A stretch of DNA of 53,394 nucleotides, from assembly GCF_009907385.1 (NCBI RefSeq), contig NZ_JAAATR010000077.1, forward strand, positions 1 through 53,394. Reading direction: 5' to 3'. Below are positions 46,038-53,394 of this stretch, in pieces (within the stretch, counting starts at the first letter, position 1; every line of letters begins with the position of its first letter). A program made the position numbers and the translations under genes. The stretch comes from Atlantibacter hermannii (GTDB taxonomy: Bacteria > Pseudomonadota > Gammaproteobacteria > Enterobacterales > Enterobacteriaceae). The notes beneath the pieces were generated by a model. The model saw only the letters and a program-made list of their open reading frames with translations, was not told the DNA's origin and ran no database searches.

Positions 46038-46362
46038 CGTCCTGCTGCTCGGACTGCTGGTTGGCCTGGTGAACTATTTGTTCCGCTATCTGCCGCTGCG
46101 GGTACGCGCGGGAAGCGTGCGTCCGGCCAGGCGCGGCGCTACCGGCGTGCTGCTTGATACCATCGGCATCGCCTCGATTTGCGCACTGCTGGTGGTATCC
46201 AGCGTGCCGGAAATTGTCCATGACGCCCGCCGCCTGCTGCCAACGCTGATCGGCTTTGCGGTGCTGGGCATCAGTTTTTACAATACTCGCAGCATCATTA
46301 TTCCGACGCTGTTGAGTGCGCTGGGCTATGGAATAGCCTGGAAAGTGTTGACGGTAATATAG
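46027..46362 (+). CDS. ygaH: Branched-chain amino acid exporter subunit YgaH (AzlD family)
   Basis: A 111-residue AzlD-type protein with four predicted helices. The start ATG 46027 lies inside the ygaZ end with GGAGGGG 5 bases upstream. It partners YgaZ; the conserved [10 protein letters not shown] and [17 protein letters not shown] segments are visible. Confidence 0.95.
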   Translation: MRTDVLLLGLLVGLVNYLFRYLPLRVRAGSVRPARRGATGVLLDTIGIASICALLVVSSVPEIVHDARRLLPTLIGFAVLGISFYNTRSIIIPTLLSALGYGIAWKVLTVI

Positions 46363-46394
46363 CGTTCTTCTATTCGTAGAAATAAATAATACAT

Positions 46395-46423
46395 TTACAT
46401 TATTTGTTACCGTCGTTACTATA
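46395..46423 (+). promoter_or_regulatory. mprA-emrAB promoter
   Basis: TTTACA (46395-46400) and TACTAT (46418-46423) have a 17-base spacer and lie 29 bases before the mprA start. The sequence matches the emrRAB promoter of E. coli, where MprA (EmrR) binds and represses its own operon. Confidence 0.75.
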
Positions 46424-46451
46424 TCGACTGCAATTAATGAGGTCATACCTG

Positions 46452-46982
46452 ATGGATAGTTCGTTTACGCCCATTGAGCAAATGCTTAAGTTCCGCGCCA
46501 GTCGCTACAAGGATTTTCCGTACCAGGAAATTCTGCTGACACGCCTGTGTATGCACATGCAGGGCAAGCTGCTGGAAAACCGCAATAAGATGCTGAAAGC
46601 GCAGGGCATTAACGAGACCCTGTTTATGGCGTTGATTACCCTTGAGTCTCAGGAAAATCACAGTATTCAGCCAAGCGAATTGAGCTGCGCGCTGGGTTCT
46701 TCGCGCACCAATGCCACGCGCATTGCCGATGAACTGGAAAAGCGCGGCTGGATTGAACGCCGTGAAAGCGATAACGATCGCCGTTGCCTGCACTTACAGT
46801 TAACCGAGAAAGGCCAGGAGTTCCTGCGCCAGGTGTTGCCGCCGCAGCATAACTGCCTGCAACATTTGTGGTCGTCTCTGGACGTTGCAGAGAAAGAGCA
46901 GCTGGAAAACATCACCCGCAAGCTGCTGACCCGCCTGGACCAAATGGATGCCGACGACACCATCCTTGAGGCAACGCGTTAA
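46452..46982 (+). CDS. mprA: MarR-family repressor MprA (EmrR)
   Basis: A 176-residue MarR-type repressor, the length of E. coli MprA, with the winged helix [20 protein letters not shown], then [19 protein letters not shown]. It represses emrAB and its own gene and is released by uncouplers, nalidixic acid and salicylate-type ligands. ATG 46452 is preceded by GAGGTCATACCTG; upstream in-frame starts are not conserved. Confidence 0.97.
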   Translation: MDSSFTPIEQMLKFRASRYKDFPYQEILLTRLCMHMQGKLLENRNKMLKAQGINETLFMALITLESQENHSIQPSELSCALGSSRTNATRIADELEKRGWIERRESDNDRRCLHLQLTEKGQEFLRQVLPPQHNCLQHLWSSLDVAEKEQLENITRKLLTRLDQMDADDTILEATR

Positions 46983-47039
46983 TACGCTAAGCCGCTCGTT
47001 TCGCAAACGCCCAATCGATACATCTAAGCTACAGTTACA

Positions 47040-47065
47040 GGCCAGCAGTTCACTGCTGGCCTTTT
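47040..47065 (+). terminator. Attenuator-like hairpin between mprA and emrA
   Basis: A 9-base GGCCAGCAG/CTGCTGGCC stem with a 4-base loop is followed by TTTT. It lies 58 bases after the mprA stop and 55 before emrA. It should cause partial termination, so that mprA is made without emrAB until read-through. Confidence 0.7.
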
Positions 47066-47119
47066 CTGACAACAGGTCGGCTCAGCCGACGAGAAAATAA
47101 GAAGATCGTGGAGAAAAAC

Positions 47120-48292
47120 ATGAGCGCAAATGCGGAGAATACGACCCCGCAGCAAACGGTAAATAAGAAAGGCAAACGTAAAAGCCTGCTTATCTTATTG
47201 ACGTTGCTCTTTATTATTCTGGCAGTGGCATATGGCATTTATTGGTTTTTAGTACTGCGTCATTACGAAGAAACCGACGATGCGTATGTGGCAGGGAATC
47301 AGGTACAGATCATGGCGCAGGTCTCTGGCAGCGTCACTAAAGTCTGGGCAGACAACACCGACTTCGTAAAACAGGGCGATGTGCTGGTGACGCTCGACCC
47401 GGTGGATGCGCAGCAGGCGTTTGAAAAAGCGCAGACCGAGCTGGCCTCCAGCGTGCGTCAAACCCATCAGCTGATGATCAACAGTAAGCAGTACCAGGCC
47501 AATATCGACGTGCAGAAAACCGCACTGGCCCAGGCGCAAAGCGACCTCAACCGTCGTATCCCGCTGGGTACCGCCAATTTGATTGGTCGCGAAGAGCTGC
47601 AGCACGCCCGTGACGCCGTCGCCAGCGCCCAGGCGCAGCTGGATGTGGCGATTCAACAGTACAACGCTAACCAGGCGATGGTGCTGGGAACCAAACTGGA
47701 AGAGCAGCCGGCGGTAAAACAGGCGGCGACCGAGGTGCGTAACGCCTGGCTGGCGCTGGAACGGACCAAAATCGTCAGCCCGATTACCGGCTATGTTTCG
47801 CGCCGCGCGGTGCAGCCGGGTGCGCAGATCAGCCCAACCACGCCGTTGATGGCGGTAGTGCCCGCCTCCAATCTCTGGGTGGACGCTAACTTCAAAGAAA
47901 CCCAGCTGGCGCATATGCGTATCGGCCAGCCGGCTACCGTGGTGAGCGATATCTACGGCGACGACGTGAAATATACCGGTAAAGTGGTCGGCCTGGACAT
48001 GGGCACCGGCAGCGCATTCTCGCTGCTGCCCGCGCAAAACGCCACCGGCAACTGGATCAAAGTGGTTCAGCGTTTACCGGTGCGCATTGAGATCGACGCC
48101 AAACAGCTGGAACAGCATCCGCTGCGTATCGGCCTTTCCACGCTGGTGGAAGTCGACACCAGCAACCGCGACGGCCAGGTGCTGGCAAGCCAGACCCGTT
48201 CAGAACCCGTCTATCAAAGTAACGCCCGTGAGATTAGCCTTGAGCCCGTTAACACGCTTATCAACGATATCGTACGGGCCAACGCGAATTGA
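47120..48292 (+). CDS. emrA: Membrane fusion protein EmrA
   Basis: A 390-residue HlyD-type adaptor: N-terminal cytoplasmic tail, one membrane helix (about 24-46), lipoyl/barrel domain around a long alpha-helical hairpin (about 90-200), ending with REISLEPVNTL. It links EmrB to TolC for export of uncouplers and hydrophobic antibiotics. The start ATG 47120 matches the E. coli one; an upstream in-frame ATG at 47108 is not conserved. Confidence 0.97.
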   Translation: MSANAENTTPQQTVNKKGKRKSLLILLTLLFIILAVAYGIYWFLVLRHYEETDDAYVAGNQVQIMAQVSGSVTKVWADNTDFVKQGDVLVTLDPVDAQQAFEKAQTELASSVRQTHQLMINSKQYQANIDVQKTALAQAQSDLNRRIPLGTANLIGREELQHARDAVASAQAQLDVAIQQYNANQAMVLGTKLEEQPAVKQAATEVRNAWLALERTKIVSPITGYVSRRAVQPGAQISPTTPLMAVVPASNLWVDANFKETQLAHMRIGQPATVVSDIYGDDVKYTGKVVGLDMGTGSAFSLLPAQNATGNWIKVVQRLPVRIEIDAKQLEQHPLRIGLSTLVEVDTSNRDGQVLASQTRSEPVYQSNAREISLEPVNTLINDIVRANAN

Positions 48293-48306
48293 GTGGCGGA
48301 GGGGTT

Positions 48307-49845
48307 ATGCAACAACGTAAACCGCTGGAGGGCGCGCAGCTGGTCATTATGACCATTGCGCTCTCGCTGGCGACTTTTATGCAGGTGCTGGACTCCACTA
48401 TCGCGAACGTGGCGATCCCCACCATCGCCGGCAACCTTGGCTCGTCGCTGAGCCAGGGGACCTGGGTGATTACCTCGTTCGGCGTGGCGAATGCGATCTC
48501 GATTCCCATCACCGGCTGGCTGGCCCGACGCGTCGGGGAAGTGAAGCTGTTTTTGTGGTCGACCATTCTGTTTGTGCTCGCCTCCTGGGCGTGCGGCGTG
48601 TCGTCCAGCCTGAATATGCTGATTTTCTTCCGCGTGATCCAGGGGATTGTTGCCGGTCCGCTGATCCCGCTCTCCCAGAGCTTATTGCTGAACAACTATC
48701 CGCCCGCCAAACGCAGTATTGCGCTGGCGCTGTGGTCGATGACGGTGATCGTCGCGCCGATCTGCGGCCCGATCCTCGGCGGTTGGATCAGCGATAACTA
48801 CCACTGGGGCTGGATCTTCTTTATCAACGTGCCGATTGGCGCGCTGGTGGTGCTGCTGACCCTGCAAACGCTGCGCAACCGTGAAACCCGCACTGAACAG
48901 CGGCGCATCGATGCCGTGGGTTTAGGGCTACTGGTGATCGGTATCGGCAGTTTGCAGGTGATGCTCGACCGGGGGAAAGAGCTCGACTGGTTCAGCTCCA
49001 ATGAGATCGTTATTCTGACCATTGTCGCGGTGGTGTCGCTAAGTTTCCTGATTGTCTGGGAGCTGACGGACGATAACCCGATAGTCGATCTCTCATTGTT
49101 TAAATCGCGCAACTTTACCATCGGCTGTTTATGTATCAGCCTGGCGTACATGCTTTACTTCGGAGCCATCGTTCTGCTGCCGCAGCTGCTTCAGGAGGTA
49201 TACGGCTACACCGCAACCTGGGCGGGTCTGGCATCTGCGCCGGTGGGGGTCATACCGGTATTGCTGTCGCCGATCATTGGGCGGTTCGCCCACCGGCTGG
49301 ATATGCGCCGCCTGGTAACGTTCAGCTTCATTATGTATGCGGTCTGTTTCTACTGGCGTGCCTACACCTTCGAACCGGGCATGGATTTCGGCGCGTCGGC
49401 CTGGCCGCAGTTTATTCAGGGCTTCGCGGTGGCGTGTTTCTTTATGCCGCTGACCACCATTACCCTCTCCGGCCTGCCGCCGGAGCGCCTGGCGGCCGCA
49501 TCGAGTCTGTCGAACTTTATGCGTACCCTGGCGGGCTCTATCGGGACGTCCATCACCACTACGCTATGGACCAACCGCGAGTCGCTGCATCATGCCCAGC
49601 TTACCGAGTCGGTTAACCCGTACAACCCGAACGCCCAGGAGATGTATAACCAGCTCCAGGGCCTGGGAATGAGCCGGGAGCAGGCGTCGGGCTATCTGGC
49701 GCAGCAGATCACCAACCAGGGGCTGATCATCTCGGCAAACGAGATTTTCTGGGTCTCTGCGGGGGTATTCCTGGTGCTGCTGGGGCTGGTGTGGTTCGCC
49801 AAACCGCCGTTCGGGGCGGGCGGCGGAGGCGGTGGCGCGCATTAG
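48307..49845 (+). CDS. emrB: MFS drug efflux pump EmrB
   Basis: A 512-residue, fourteen-helix MFS pump of the DHA2 family, as long as E. coli EmrB. The QVLDSTIANVAIPTIAGNL motif, GWLARRVGEVK and the glycine-rich C-terminus GAGGGGGGAH are visible. It works with EmrA and TolC. GGAGG precedes the ATG by 8 bases, 14 bases after emrA. Confidence 0.97.
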   Translation: MQQRKPLEGAQLVIMTIALSLATFMQVLDSTIANVAIPTIAGNLGSSLSQGTWVITSFGVANAISIPITGWLARRVGEVKLFLWSTILFVLASWACGVSSSLNMLIFFRVIQGIVAGPLIPLSQSLLLNNYPPAKRSIALALWSMTVIVAPICGPILGGWISDNYHWGWIFFINVPIGALVVLLTLQTLRNRETRTEQRRIDAVGLGLLVIGIGSLQVMLDRGKELDWFSSNEIVILTIVAVVSLSFLIVWELTDDNPIVDLSLFKSRNFTIGCLCISLAYMLYFGAIVLLPQLLQEVYGYTATWAGLASAPVGVIPVLLSPIIGRFAHRLDMRRLVTFSFIMYAVCFYWRAYTFEPGMDFGASAWPQFIQGFAVACFFMPLTTITLSGLPPERLAAASSLSNFMRTLAGSIGTSITTTLWTNRESLHHAQLTESVNPYNPNAQEMYNQLQGLGMSREQASGYLAQQITNQGLIISANEIFWVSAGVFLVLLGLVWFAKPPFGAGGGGGGAH

Positions 49846-49859
49846 CGCCCTGCCGATAA

Positions 49860-49899
49860 GCAAAAAAAGCGCCAGCATTGAAGCTGGCGCTTTTTTATT
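49860..49899. terminator. Bidirectional terminator between emrB and luxS
   Basis: AAGCGCCAGC pairs with GCTGGCGCTT around a short loop, with an A-run to the left and a T-run to the right. It serves both convergent genes. Confidence 0.85.
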
Positions 49900-49909
49900 G
49901 AACCGGGAA

Positions 49910-50425
49910 CTAGATATGCAGTTCTTTCAGCGTTTCTTTCGGCAGGGCCAGCTCGTCATTGCTGTTCACGCCAACGCCGCGCTCAACGATGTGACGGGCG
50001 ATTTCCTGCGCTTCTTCCAGAGAGTGCATGTGGTAAGTGCCGCACTGGTAAACGTTCAGTTCCGGGATCTGGTTCTGCTCTTTCACCTTCAGTACGTCTT
50101 CCATCGCCGCTTTCCACGCGTCTGCCACGCGCTGTTCCTGCGGCTCACCAATCAGGCTCATGTAAAAACCGGTGCGGCAACCCATCGGTGAAATGTCGAT
50201 GATTTCCACGCCGTTGCCGTTCAGGTGATCGCGCATAAAGCCCGCGAACAGGTGCTCCAGGGTATGGATGCCTTTCTCCGGCATCACTTCCTGGTTAGGG
50301 ACGCAAAAGCGCAGGTCGAATACAGTGATGGTGTCGCCGTGCGGAGTGTGCATGGTTTTGGCTACACGCACCGCCGGCGCCTGCATACGGGTATGGTCAA
50401 CGGTAAAGCTATCCAGTAATGGCAT
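49910..50425 (-). CDS. luxS: S-ribosylhomocysteine lyase LuxS
   Basis: A 171-residue enzyme with the metal-binding HTLEH motif (H54, E57, H58), C83 in GCRTGF and the metal ligand C128 in YQCGTYH. It cleaves S-ribosylhomocysteine to homocysteine and DPD, the precursor of autoinducer-2. GGAGGTGACC precedes the ATG. The divergent sRNA gene micA lies in the upstream gap, the E. coli arrangement. Confidence 0.98.
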   Translation of the reverse strand: MPLLDSFTVDHTRMQAPAVRVAKTMHTPHGDTITVFDLRFCVPNQEVMPEKGIHTLEHLFAGFMRDHLNGNGVEIIDISPMGCRTGFYMSLIGEPQEQRVADAWKAAMEDVLKVKEQNQIPELNVYQCGTYHMHSLEEAQEIARHIVERGVGVNSNDELALPKETLKELHI

Positions 50426-50497
50426 CGGGTCACCTCCAGGCAGTGATATTTTTTAAATTAAAATGAACTATTGGTTTCCAGGCGAGTCTGAATAAGT

Positions 50498-50572
50498 GAA
50501 AGACGCGCATTTGTTATCATCATCCCTGTCTTCAGAGATGAAATTTTTGGCCACACACGGTGTGGCCTTTTT
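50498..50572 (+). ncRNA. micA: Small regulatory RNA MicA
   Basis: The sequence starts GAAAGACGCGCATTTGTTAT, the conserved 5' seed that pairs with the ompA leader, and continues with the ATCATCCCTG hairpin and a terminal GGCCAC...GTGGCC hairpin with TTTTT. It differs from E. coli MicA by few bases. MicA is a sigma-E-dependent, Hfq-binding repressor of ompA, lamB and phoP. It lies between luxS and gshA as in E. coli, and its terminator hairpin sits just before the gshA stop. Confidence 0.95.
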
Positions 50573-50578
50573 CTTTTC

Positions 50579-52135
50579 TTAGCCTTGTTTCGCCAGAAAA
50601 TCTTCAAACGATTCCGTATCTGCCGCTTCAATAGCGCGCTGACGCTCCCAGGATTCCGCCTGCTCTTTGGCAAAATCGGCTTCGCTCAGCACTTCCAGCG
50701 GCTCTTCACGCAGCTGCGCGCGATACTGTTCCGCCAGCGCCCGACCGGTGCCGCCAATCCCTTTTTCAATCATCGAACTCAGGATACGCGCCGAGTAGGT
50801 TAATTCAGGATTGTCAAAACAGGCGACCAGCTGTTGGCAAACGTCCTGATACTGACGGTTGCCCGCAATGCCGTCGAGCGTATGGGCCACGGTCATCAAA
50901 TCACGGAACAGATCTTTACCCACTTTCTCAAGCGGATGCTGCGCCGTTTCGCAGCCCATGCCCAGGGTTAAGCCCGGTTTACGGCCTTCGAGGATCACGC
51001 GGTTCCAGTTTTTACGGGTGCAAAGCAGTTCATCGCTGCTCATCTCAGGCGCATCCGCCAGCACGCACCAGATCATAAACAGATCCAGGAAACGCACCTG
51101 CTGCTCGTCCACGCCCGTCGCTGAGAACGGGTTAATGTCCAGCGAGCGTACTTCAATATACTCAATGCCGCCGCGCATCAGGGCATCCGACGGCGATTCG
51201 CCTTTGCGGGTGACGCGTTTCGGGCGGATCGGCGCGTACAGCTCGTTTTCAATCTGCAGAATATTGGTATTAATTTGCAGATGCTTATCGCCATCTTTGA
51301 GGCCGATTTTCGCGTACTCTTCCGACGGGGTTTTAATCGCGCGCTTCAATCCTGCCACATAGGTGTCGAGATCGTTAAACGTAATCCCGAGATTGCTTTG
51401 CGATTTATTGGTATAACCCAGATCGCTCAGGCGCAGCGAGGTGGCATACGGCAGGTAGTACATGCCGCAGTCGGTTTTCTCAAACGGCAGCGTGGTCGGT
51501 TTGCCCTGCAGGAAAGAGGCGCAAATCGCCGGGGATGCGCCGAACAAATACGGGATCACCCAACCGAAGCGATAATAGTTGCGGATCAGGCGGAAATAGC
51601 CGGCGGAAATGTCGGCTTTACCGCTGTCGCTGTCTTTTACGCCACATTTCGCCTGCCAGAATGCCAGCGGCAGCGAAAAGTTATAATGCACGCCGGAGAT
51701 GGTCTGCATCAGCGCGCCATAGCGATTTCTCAGCCCTTCGCGGTACAGCGTTTTCAGGCGGCCAATATTGGAGCTGCCGTACTGCGCCAGTTCGATATTC
51801 TGGCCGTCTTCGATATAGCACGGCATGCTGAGCGGCCACATACGCTCATCCCCCAACTTGCGCGCCACGTGACGATGAATATCGCGCAGCACCGCCAGCA
51901 TATGGTCGATGTCGTCATCAACCGGAGTAATAAACTCCAGCAGCGCTTCCGCAAAATCGGTGGTGATCCACTGATGGGTCAGCGTTGAACCCAGCGTCTC
52001 CGGATGCCCGGTTTGGGCCAGATGCCCCTCTGGCGTCACGCGTAGTGTTTCGCGCTCCAGCCCACGACGAATGCCCTGTAGCACATCAGGATGTTTTTCC
52101 AGCCAGGCCAGCGCCTGAGATACGTCCGGGATCAA
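50579..52135 (-). CDS. gshA: Glutamate-cysteine ligase GshA
   Basis: A 518-residue enzyme, the length of E. coli GshA. Conserved segments are [31 protein letters not shown] and [19 protein letters not shown] [17 protein letters not shown]. It makes gamma-glutamylcysteine, the first step of glutathione synthesis. The start codon is TTG at 52135, with GGGAGG 5 bases upstream; E. coli gshA also uses TTG. An ATG at 52174 would add 13 residues and is not conserved. Confidence 0.97.
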   Translation of the reverse strand: MIPDVSQALAWLEKHPDVLQGIRRGLERETLRVTPEGHLAQTGHPETLGSTLTHQWITTDFAEALLEFITPVDDDIDHMLAVLRDIHRHVARKLGDERMWPLSMPCYIEDGQNIELAQYGSSNIGRLKTLYREGLRNRYGALMQTISGVHYNFSLPLAFWQAKCGVKDSDSGKADISAGYFRLIRNYYRFGWVIPYLFGASPAICASFLQGKPTTLPFEKTDCGMYYLPYATSLRLSDLGYTNKSQSNLGITFNDLDTYVAGLKRAIKTPSEEYAKIGLKDGDKHLQINTNILQIENELYAPIRPKRVTRKGESPSDALMRGGIEYIEVRSLDINPFSATGVDEQQVRFLDLFMIWCVLADAPEMSSDELLCTRKNWNRVILEGRKPGLTLGMGCETAQHPLEKVGKDLFRDLMTVAHTLDGIAGNRQYQDVCQQLVACFDNPELTYSARILSSMIEKGIGGTGRALAEQYRAQLREEPLEVLSEADFAKEQAESWERQRAIEAADTESFEDFLAKQG

Positions 52136-52216
52136 ATTGACCTCCCGCCTGTCGAATGCATTTTTATTAAGCATAATTGTAATGGTTGACGATTAAAGGT
52201 CACTCAAACAATCCAA

Positions 52217-52645
52217 TTAGTGCCACCACGCCATCCCCTGGAGCGTTGCCAGTGCCACAATGATGTAGCGCAGCGCTTTACCCAGGCATAAAAAAAGTAC
52301 CACCGGACCCCACGATAAACGCAGCCATCCGGCAAGCAGGCACAACAAATCGCCTGTAACAGGCATCCAGCTAAGTAATAGCGCAGCTGGACCAAAACGT
52401 TGTAGCCAGTGAACCGCTTTTTCCTGCCAGCGCGACGTTTCGCGTAACGGAAAAAACCGCCCAAGAATAACGTTAGTCAGCCCTCCAAGGCTATTACCTA
52501 TTGTTGCTATTAAAACGAGTACCCACGGCTCACCTTTACCGGCCAGTAACAACGCGATCAACACCGCTTCGGAACTGCCGGGTAATAAAGTAGCACTCAA
52601 AAAACTGCTGGAGAACAGCGAGAACAGTGACAGTGCGTCACTCAC
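52217..52645 (-). CDS. yqaA: YqaA, DedA/VTT-like inner membrane protein
   Basis: A 142-residue membrane protein of the SNARE-associated/VTT (DedA-like) family with four or so hydrophobic segments and the motif ATIGNSLGGLTNVILGRFF. It matches E. coli YqaA throughout. The function is unknown. Its ATG overlaps the yqaB stop (ATGA), so the two are coupled. Confidence 0.94.
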   Translation of the reverse strand: MSDALSLFSLFSSSFLSATLLPGSSEAVLIALLLAGKGEPWVLVLIATIGNSLGGLTNVILGRFFPLRETSRWQEKAVHWLQRFGPAALLLSWMPVTGDLLCLLAGWLRLSWGPVVLFLCLGKALRYIIVALATLQGMAWWH

Positions 52646-53208
52646 AGTAAGCGAACGTCCACAGCATCCATCCCTGCCAGCCGCGCAGCCTGAATGCCAA
52701 AATCGGCATCTTCAAACACCACGCATTTTTCAGGCACCACGCCCATTAGCGCTGCGCAACGCAGAAACGTGTCCGGAGCGGGTTTGTGATGCTGTACGTG
52801 ATCGGCGGCGACAACCGCCTGGAAATAGTGGCGCAGGCCTAAATGCGCTAATAACGCCTCGGCAATGGCGCTTTCGCTGCCGGTGCCAACCGCCATAGGA
52901 CGACGGCCATGCCACTCTTTAACGACGTCGATTAACGGCAGCGGGCGCACGGTATCCAGCAGCATGGCTTTCACCGCCAACGTTTTTTCGCGTGCCAGTT
53001 CGTGCGGATCGAGCGTTGCGCCGTTCATGGCGATAACCGCCTCGGCAATGCGCCAGGTGGGGGAACCGTTGAGCGCAACCATCGCTTCGAGGTCAAACTG
53101 CATCCCGTAACGGCCTAATACCTCGCTCCACGCCTTACGGTGTGTGGGTTCGGTATCCAGGATGGTGCCATCCATATCGAAAATGAGTCCGTCGTAACGA
53201 TGATACAT
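52642..53208 (-). CDS. yqaB: Fructose-1-phosphate / 6-phosphogluconate phosphatase YqaB
   Basis: A 188-residue HAD phosphatase. Motif I LIFDMDGTILDTE holds the nucleophile and acid aspartates, motif II is VGTGS, and motif III/IV is KPAPDTFLRCA and VFEDADFGIQAA. E. coli YqaB acts on fructose 1-phosphate and related sugar phosphates. It lies in its E. coli place between gshA-yqaA and the tRNA-Arg cluster. Confidence 0.96.
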   Translation of the reverse strand: MYHRYDGLIFDMDGTILDTEPTHRKAWSEVLGRYGMQFDLEAMVALNGSPTWRIAEAVIAMNGATLDPHELAREKTLAVKAMLLDTVRPLPLIDVVKEWHGRRPMAVGTGSESAIAEALLAHLGLRHYFQAVVAADHVQHHKPAPDTFLRCAALMGVVPEKCVVFEDADFGIQAARLAGMDAVDVRLL

Positions 53209-53369
53209 TTAGCCCCCAAAGATGATTACAGGAGCGTTACTTTAGCGTAAACAAGGGGAAATGTCGCTGACTGAACTGGAGGTAAGGTTTGGGCGATGAA
53301 GGATTGAGCAAAAAAGTGTTTGTCATGCTGAGTCAGCCTGACAACGTCCTGCGTCACGCTGAAAGAAGA

Positions 53370-53394
53370 TGGTGCATCCGGGAGGATTCGAACC
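53370..53394 (-). tRNA. 3' end of a tRNA-Arg(ACG) gene (cut by the window edge)
   Basis: On the minus strand the last 25 bases read GGTTCGAATCCTCCCGGATG, then CACCA: T-arm, acceptor stem and encoded CCA. They match the E. coli argQ/argZ/argY/argV family, which sits beside yqaB in E. coli. The anticodon lies outside the window, so it is named by synteny. Confidence 0.9.

Noticed and set aside
53370..53394. A second att site or prophage at the tRNA-Arg end
   Set aside because: Only the tRNA 3' end and its usual yqaB neighbour are visible; there is no integrase or repeat.

Overview
The window comes from the chromosome of an enterobacterium outside Escherichia/Salmonella, most like the Enterobacter/Kosakonia/Leclercia/Lelliottia group. 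The right half (about 31.5-53.4 kb) follows the E. coli backbone: cold-shock gene, ansB, yqaE, alaE, ygaC, ygaM, nrdHIEF, proVWX, ygaY, ygaZH, mprA-emrAB, luxS, the small RNA micA, gshA, yqaA, yqaB, and the 3' end of a tRNA-Arg(ACG) gene at the right edge. The proteins are close to, but not identical with, the E. coli ones. The genus call is an inference from synteny and protein similarity, not from a database search.

Left edge (1-4.76 kb): the right end of a lambda-like prophage integrated at the tmRNA gene (ssrA). It holds the start of a tail fibre gene, a DUF6453-type tail gene and the last codons of a J-type tail tip gene, all on the minus strand. A deletion joins these to early genes on the plus strand (Ea22-like gene, excisionase, tyrosine integrase). 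The displaced 3' end of ssrA (att site) and the normal ssrA terminator follow the integrase. Just past the att site lies the first part of a second, CP4-57-type integrase gene, cut by a truncated IS3-family element. At least two ssrA-targeting elements have therefore used this site.

4.98-14.33 kb: an eight-gene minus-strand operon, in transcription order FGGY pentulose kinase, L-fucose/D-arabinose isomerase-like enzyme, DapA/NanA-family lyase, cytoplasmic BNR (sialidase-fold) protein, the TctC, TctB and TctA components of a tripartite tricarboxylate transporter, and a LacI-family regulator. The set fits a catabolic route for Kdo (3-deoxy-D-manno-octulosonate): uptake of the acid, release from a glycoside, aldol cleavage to pyruvate and D-arabinose, isomerisation to D-ribulose, and phosphorylation to D-ribulose 5-phosphate. 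Kdo aldolase (EC 4.1.2.23) is an old biochemical activity for which I know no assigned gene. This is the main discovery candidate.

14.76-25.03 kb: a CigR-family secreted protein, a chaperone-usher fimbrial operon headed by a LuxR-type regulator, and an EvgAS-type two-component system. EvgS here has no room for the PAS domain of the E. coli protein.

25.2-31.4 kb: a Tat-exported PhoX-type phosphatase, an iron-type pair (YncE-like propeller lipoprotein plus TonB-dependent siderophore receptor) with a Fur-like site and a long 5'-leader hairpin, and a frameshifted GNAT acetyltransferase.

Backbone features include NrdR boxes before nrdH, the conserved proU promoter, a chain of eight hairpins after proX with no known identity, and a small AT-rich gene of unknown function where E. 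coli has ygaV-ygaP-stpA.
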